Origin: DASPJQ01 sp035299065
GTDB lineage: Bacteria; Bacteroidota; Bacteroidia; Flavobacteriales_D; UBA2798
NCBI GenBank assembly: GCA_035299065.1
Contig: DATGXI010000047.1
Coordinates: 22,889 to 86,888 of the forward strand
Direction of reading: 5' to 3'
Length of the DNA: 64,000 bases
Shown: in pieces, positions 61,129 to 64,000 of the stretch
Position numbering within the stretch: position 1 is the stretch's first letter
How the letters are laid out: each line of letters opens with the position of its first letter
Translations under genes and position numbers: made by a program
The notes under the pieces: model-generated
Seen by the model: only the letters and a program-made list of their open reading frames with translations
Told to the model about the DNA's origin: nothing
The model's database searches: none

Positions 61129-64000
61129 ATTAAAGCCACACGCATCATAAAAAGAATAGTCAGTGTCCTGTATTTTTTACTTGAAATTGCAGGTGCAGCA
61201 TTGGGCCAAAAACAAATTGTACCACAAAACGGGCATTCGGGCAGTTACGTGGTAAGCATTAGTCCTGACGACAAACGCATGGTAAGTGCCGGCATTGACG
61301 GTAAGCTCATGGTTTGGGATTTGGAACGGGGAAAAGCCGTAAAAAGCTTTAAAGCCGCTACCCAACCTTTATTGACAGCTGCGTGGAGCTTTGATGCAGG
61401 CAAATTCATGTGCGCGGGCATGGACTCGGTAATTACGCAATTCAATGCCACTACGTTTGAAAAAACAAAAGAATTTAAAACCCCGTTTGGCATAACCAAA
61501 GCCACTTACCATACCAAATTAAATGCATTGGCTGTTGGTGGTGATAATGGAAAGGTACTGGTGATTGATGCTGATAATGGGAGTATTTACCACGAAATAA
61601 ATACCGGGAGTTATATCACCGGATTAAAATTCAGTTCAAACGGTGCATTATTATTTGTGTGTAGTTGGGATAACGGTGTAGCGGCTTACGACATGCAGGA
61701 AGCAAAACGCATGCTCACCATACCGCTTAAAAACAATGCCAAAGCAAGCGGTTTTCACGTATCGGCTAACGATGAGTTTTTATTCATTCACATAAACAAC
61801 GGTACAACCGAAGTGGTAAATACCTTCAAGGCCCAGGTTTTGGGAACCGTGAACGACCAGGCTTATTATACCGATGCAAACGGAAGCCTGTATACCGAAA
61901 GCGCACTTACCAGCGACAATACATTTGTAATTAACACCGATAAAGACAACAATGTAGTGGTAAGCAATTGGAAAACCAATGTGCAGTTAACCTATAACAA
62001 CATTGGCTGCAGGTCAAAAATCAGCACCGTTACTCCGGCAAACAAAGGCGGATTTTTTGTTATAACCGATATGGCCGGCTCCATGTGCCTGGTGTATTTT
62101 ACACCCGAAATGTTTCAAAAAGAAATTTCATTGTTCTGGCGAAAACTGCAATATGTACCCGAACGCATTTACAACGTAAGTTTTATTGATAACCAGGATG
62201 TGCTGGCCATGCAGGGCACAGGTTATTACAATTTCAACATGCGCACGGGCGACATGTTCAGGCGTGACAATGACAGCGCAAAATTAGGCGGCAACGAGTA
62301 CTTTGTTACCTACGTGGCAAAACCCGGATCAACAAAAGATTATTATTATACCGACCTGGTGAAACATGAAGGATATTTTGTAGCAAACAATAACCCCGAA
62401 CGATTAAAAGCATTTGCGTATAGCAGTGACAGCAGCCAATTGGCTGTGCAGCATGCAAGCAATGAGATTTATATTTACGATGTTAAAGGACGAAAAGAAC
62501 TGTACAGCAATAAAACCACTGAGAATGCCCAATTGTTTAACGGTCCAATGGCCGGGAATTTTTATTACCAGAAAGCTGATTATTTATTTGCTGTTGACAA
62601 AACAGGCAAAAGCACACCGGTAAAATTAATTTCAAAAAACCCGGTGCTGTTGGGTGCGTACGATGAAAAACGCAACATGCTATACACCCTTGATCATACC
62701 GGGCAAATTGCAGCGTATGGCAAAGATGGAAAAAACATATTGCTGAATACAGCCATTGGTGGAAAACATGCCGACAACATGGAAATATCCAAAAACGGCA
62801 AGTACATGGTTATTTCACACGATGAAAAAATATCGGTGATTGAGCTTGAAACCAATGCAACCGCTTTTGAAATTGAAAATCCCAATGGCATGATGTATGC
62901 CATGACATTTACTCATGATGGAAGCAACCTGGCCACATCAACCGAAGACGGAATTGTACGCGTATATGACATGGACAAAAAGCAACTGGCATTTAATGTT
63001 CTTACATCGCAAAATGATGGCATTGTGGTTTATACGCCTGAAAATTATTACATGGCCACCAAAGAAGCGGCAAGGCAAATTGTGATCAACGAAGGAAGCA
63101 GCATTTATTCATTGGAGAACATTGATTTGAACTATAACCGCCCTGATCTTGTTTTAAAATCCATTGGAAAAGCCAATGACAAGCTGGTGAACGCATATAA
63201 GTTTGCTTATGACAGGCGCCTAAAAAAACTGGGAACAAAAAACGCGAAAGCTGAAAATCCCCCAACCATTACCCTGGCCAACCGCAATGAAATCAAAACA
63301 AACTCCATAAGCCCTGATTTGGCTCTTCAATTTAAAGTCAACGGAAACGGCAGTAATGTATCACGCATTAATTTATGGATTAACGATGTTCCTGTAAAAG
63401 AAGGAAAACATAAAATTGACGGAACAAAAACCGATCATACCGTTGTGCTGCATTTATTAAACGGGACCAACAAAGTAAAGTACAGTGTGGTGAACGAAAA
63501 TGGCATTGAGAGTGATAAAGAAGAATTGGTGGTAGTAAATACATCTGGTAAAAAACCAAATTTATACTTGCTGAGTATTGGTACAAGCGAGTACAAAGAC
63601 AACCGCTTTAACCTGACCTATGCATCAAAAGACGCCAATGACCTGGTTGAATTTTTCGGAAAAAAAACAAATTCAAAACAAAAAGAACAGGCCTATGGAA
63701 GTGTATTTACGCATTCATTGACCAATGCACAGGTGACCAAAGCCGCCATTGAAAAAGAAATTGCTTTCTTAAAAGAAGCCGGACCCAACGATGTGGTTAT
63801 TATTTTTGTTGCCGGTCACGGTGTGCGCGATGCCGAAATGAATTATTTTTTTGGAACACATGACATGGATTTTAATGCACCTGCAGGAAAAGGATTGTCG
63901 GAAGGTGATTTAACCGCCATGCTGGATGACTTAAATGCCATTCGCAAACTGATATTTTTTGATACCTGTTTGAGCGGTGAGGTGGACAAGGATGAAGTGG
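61129..64000 (+). CDS. WD40-repeat / caspase-fold (C14) secreted protein, partial at the right edge
   Basis: At least 957 residues, open at the right edge. N-terminal secretion-like segment (KRIVSVLYFLLEIAGAALG). WD40/beta-propeller blades from about residue 35 to 640 (SISPDDKRMVSAGIDGKLMV, then FTHDGSNLATSTEDGIVRVY). A beta-sandwich-like linker follows, then the caspase-like domain from about 800. Its dyad is in FVAGHGVRDAE (His897) and LIFFDTCLSGE (Cys947). The frame has no ATG, GTG or TTG ahead of the signal peptide. ATT 61129 is the best-placed start; TTG 61201 would remove the signal and ATG 61279 would begin inside the propeller. Peptidase activity is likely from the intact dyad; the target is unknown. 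Confidence 0.82.
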   Translation, partial: MKATRIIKRIVSVLYFLLEIAGAALGQKQIVPQNGHSGSYVVSISPDDKRMVSAGIDGKLMVWDLERGKAVKSFKAATQPLLTAAWSFDAGKFMCAGMDSVITQFNATTFEKTKEFKTPFGITKATYHTKLNALAVGGDNGKVLVIDADNGSIYHEINTGSYITGLKFSSNGALLFVCSWDNGVAAYDMQEAKRMLTIPLKNNAKASGFHVSANDEFLFIHINNGTTEVVNTFKAQVLGTVNDQAYYTDANGSLYTESALTSDNTFVINTDKDNNVVVSNWKTNVQLTYNNIGCRSKISTVTPANKGGFFVITDMAGSMCLVYFTPEMFQKEISLFWRKLQYVPERIYNVSFIDNQDVLAMQGTGYYNFNMRTGDMFRRDNDSAKLGGNEYFVTYVAKPGSTKDYYYTDLVKHEGYFVANNNPERLKAFAYSSDSSQLAVQHASNEIYIYDVKGRKELYSNKTTENAQLFNGPMAGNFYYQKADYLFAVDKTGKSTPVKLISKNPVLLGAYDEKRNMLYTLDHTGQIAAYGKDGKNILLNTAIGGKHADNMEISKNGKYMVISHDEKISVIELETNATAFEIENPNGMMYAMTFTHDGSNLATSTEDGIVRVYDMDKKQLAFNVLTSQNDGIVVYTPENYYMATKEAARQIVINEGSSIYSLENIDLNYNRPDLVLKSIGKANDKLVNAYKFAYDRRLKKLGTKNAKAENPPTITLANRNEIKTNSISPDLALQFKVNGNGSNVSRINLWINDVPVKEGKHKIDGTKTDHTVVLHLLNGTNKVKYSVVNENGIESDKEELVVVNTSGKKPNLYLLSIGTSEYKDNRFNLTYASKDANDLVEFFGKKTNSKQKEQAYGSVFTHSLTNAQVTKAAIEKEIAFLKEAGPNDVVIIFVAGHGVRDAEMNYFFGTHDMDFNAPAGKGLSEGDLTAMLDDLNAIRKLIFFDTCLSGEVDKDEV

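Noticed and set aside
1..64000. Insertion sequences, prophage, CRISPR arrays or defence operons
   Set aside because: No transposase, integrase, terminase, Cas gene, spacer array or restriction gene is visible on either strand.

Overview
The window reads as chromosomal DNA of a member of the Bacteroidota. The signs are: type IX secretion (T9SS) sorting domains on two secreted proteins; a complete Bacteroides-aerotolerance (bat) operon; the bacillithiol enzyme BshC; classical menaquinone genes; TAnnTTTG-type -7 promoter elements in front of several genes; and an almost complete lack of Shine-Dalgarno sequences. The DNA is AT-rich, genes are tightly packed, and I see no rRNA, tRNA, CRISPR array, insertion sequence or phage gene. 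It looks like a core-genome region in which the unusual material lies mostly in short repeats between genes, some of which have entered genes.

Layout. 1-6448: the 5' part of a TPR/PD40 envelope protein (open at the left edge), DUF5522, a dicluster ferredoxin divergent from a LuxC-type acyl-CoA reductase, a TPR/SpoIIE-phosphatase signalling protein and two secreted proteins of unknown function. 6450-9119 (minus): rsmG, mpl and a small heat-shock protein, with a possible 40-residue gene upstream of the latter. 9585-12973 (plus): a BatA-domain membrane protein and a dihydroorotase-like protein with altered metal ligands. 12983-21953 (minus): moxR, a DUF58 protein, a BatD-like membrane protein, batA, batB, batC, batD, batE and a YdcF-family gene, tightly spaced and read as one operon. 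22083-24134 (plus): a MazG-like pyrophosphohydrolase and bshC. 24276-30865: two T9SS cargo proteins, a glycosyltransferase and an FkbM methyltransferase. 30926-35321 (plus): fumarylacetoacetase, the long RSH (p)ppGpp enzyme and a small membrane protein. 35412-37919 (minus): an outer-membrane beta-barrel receptor-like protein. 38022-41635 (plus): menA-ppa-menC-menE, joined by short gaps or overlaps. 41755-44695 (plus): M2 peptidase, DUF1569, a membrane protein. 44703-48364 (minus): a second TPR/SpoIIE protein and a DUF3108 protein. 48762-56779 (plus): a formyltransferase/beta-propeller fusion, an acyl-CoA carboxylase beta subunit, two paralogous TPR histidine kinases and a NarL-type regulator. 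56901-64000 (plus): PAP2 phosphatase, YdeI/OmpD-like protein, a TonB-C-like secreted protein, a large secreted unknown and a WD40-caspase protein cut by the right edge.

How it fits together. The bat operon is a MoxR/vWA assembly system of the inner membrane and periplasm. The men operon makes the respiratory quinone, and Ppa can remove the pyrophosphate released by MenA and MenE. Two TPR-SpoIIE phosphatases and two TPR histidine kinases suggest heavy use of TPR-gated sensing.

Most worth a second look: a family of modular, structured intergenic repeats (5633-5799, 47058-47202, 59131-59268); a 75-bp piece of the same GAATTC-rich sequence inserted in frame into a phosphatase domain (45304-45378); a signal peptide that overlaps another intergenic repeat (about 56910-56960); and a WD40-caspase gene with no standard start codon ahead of its signal peptide (61129).
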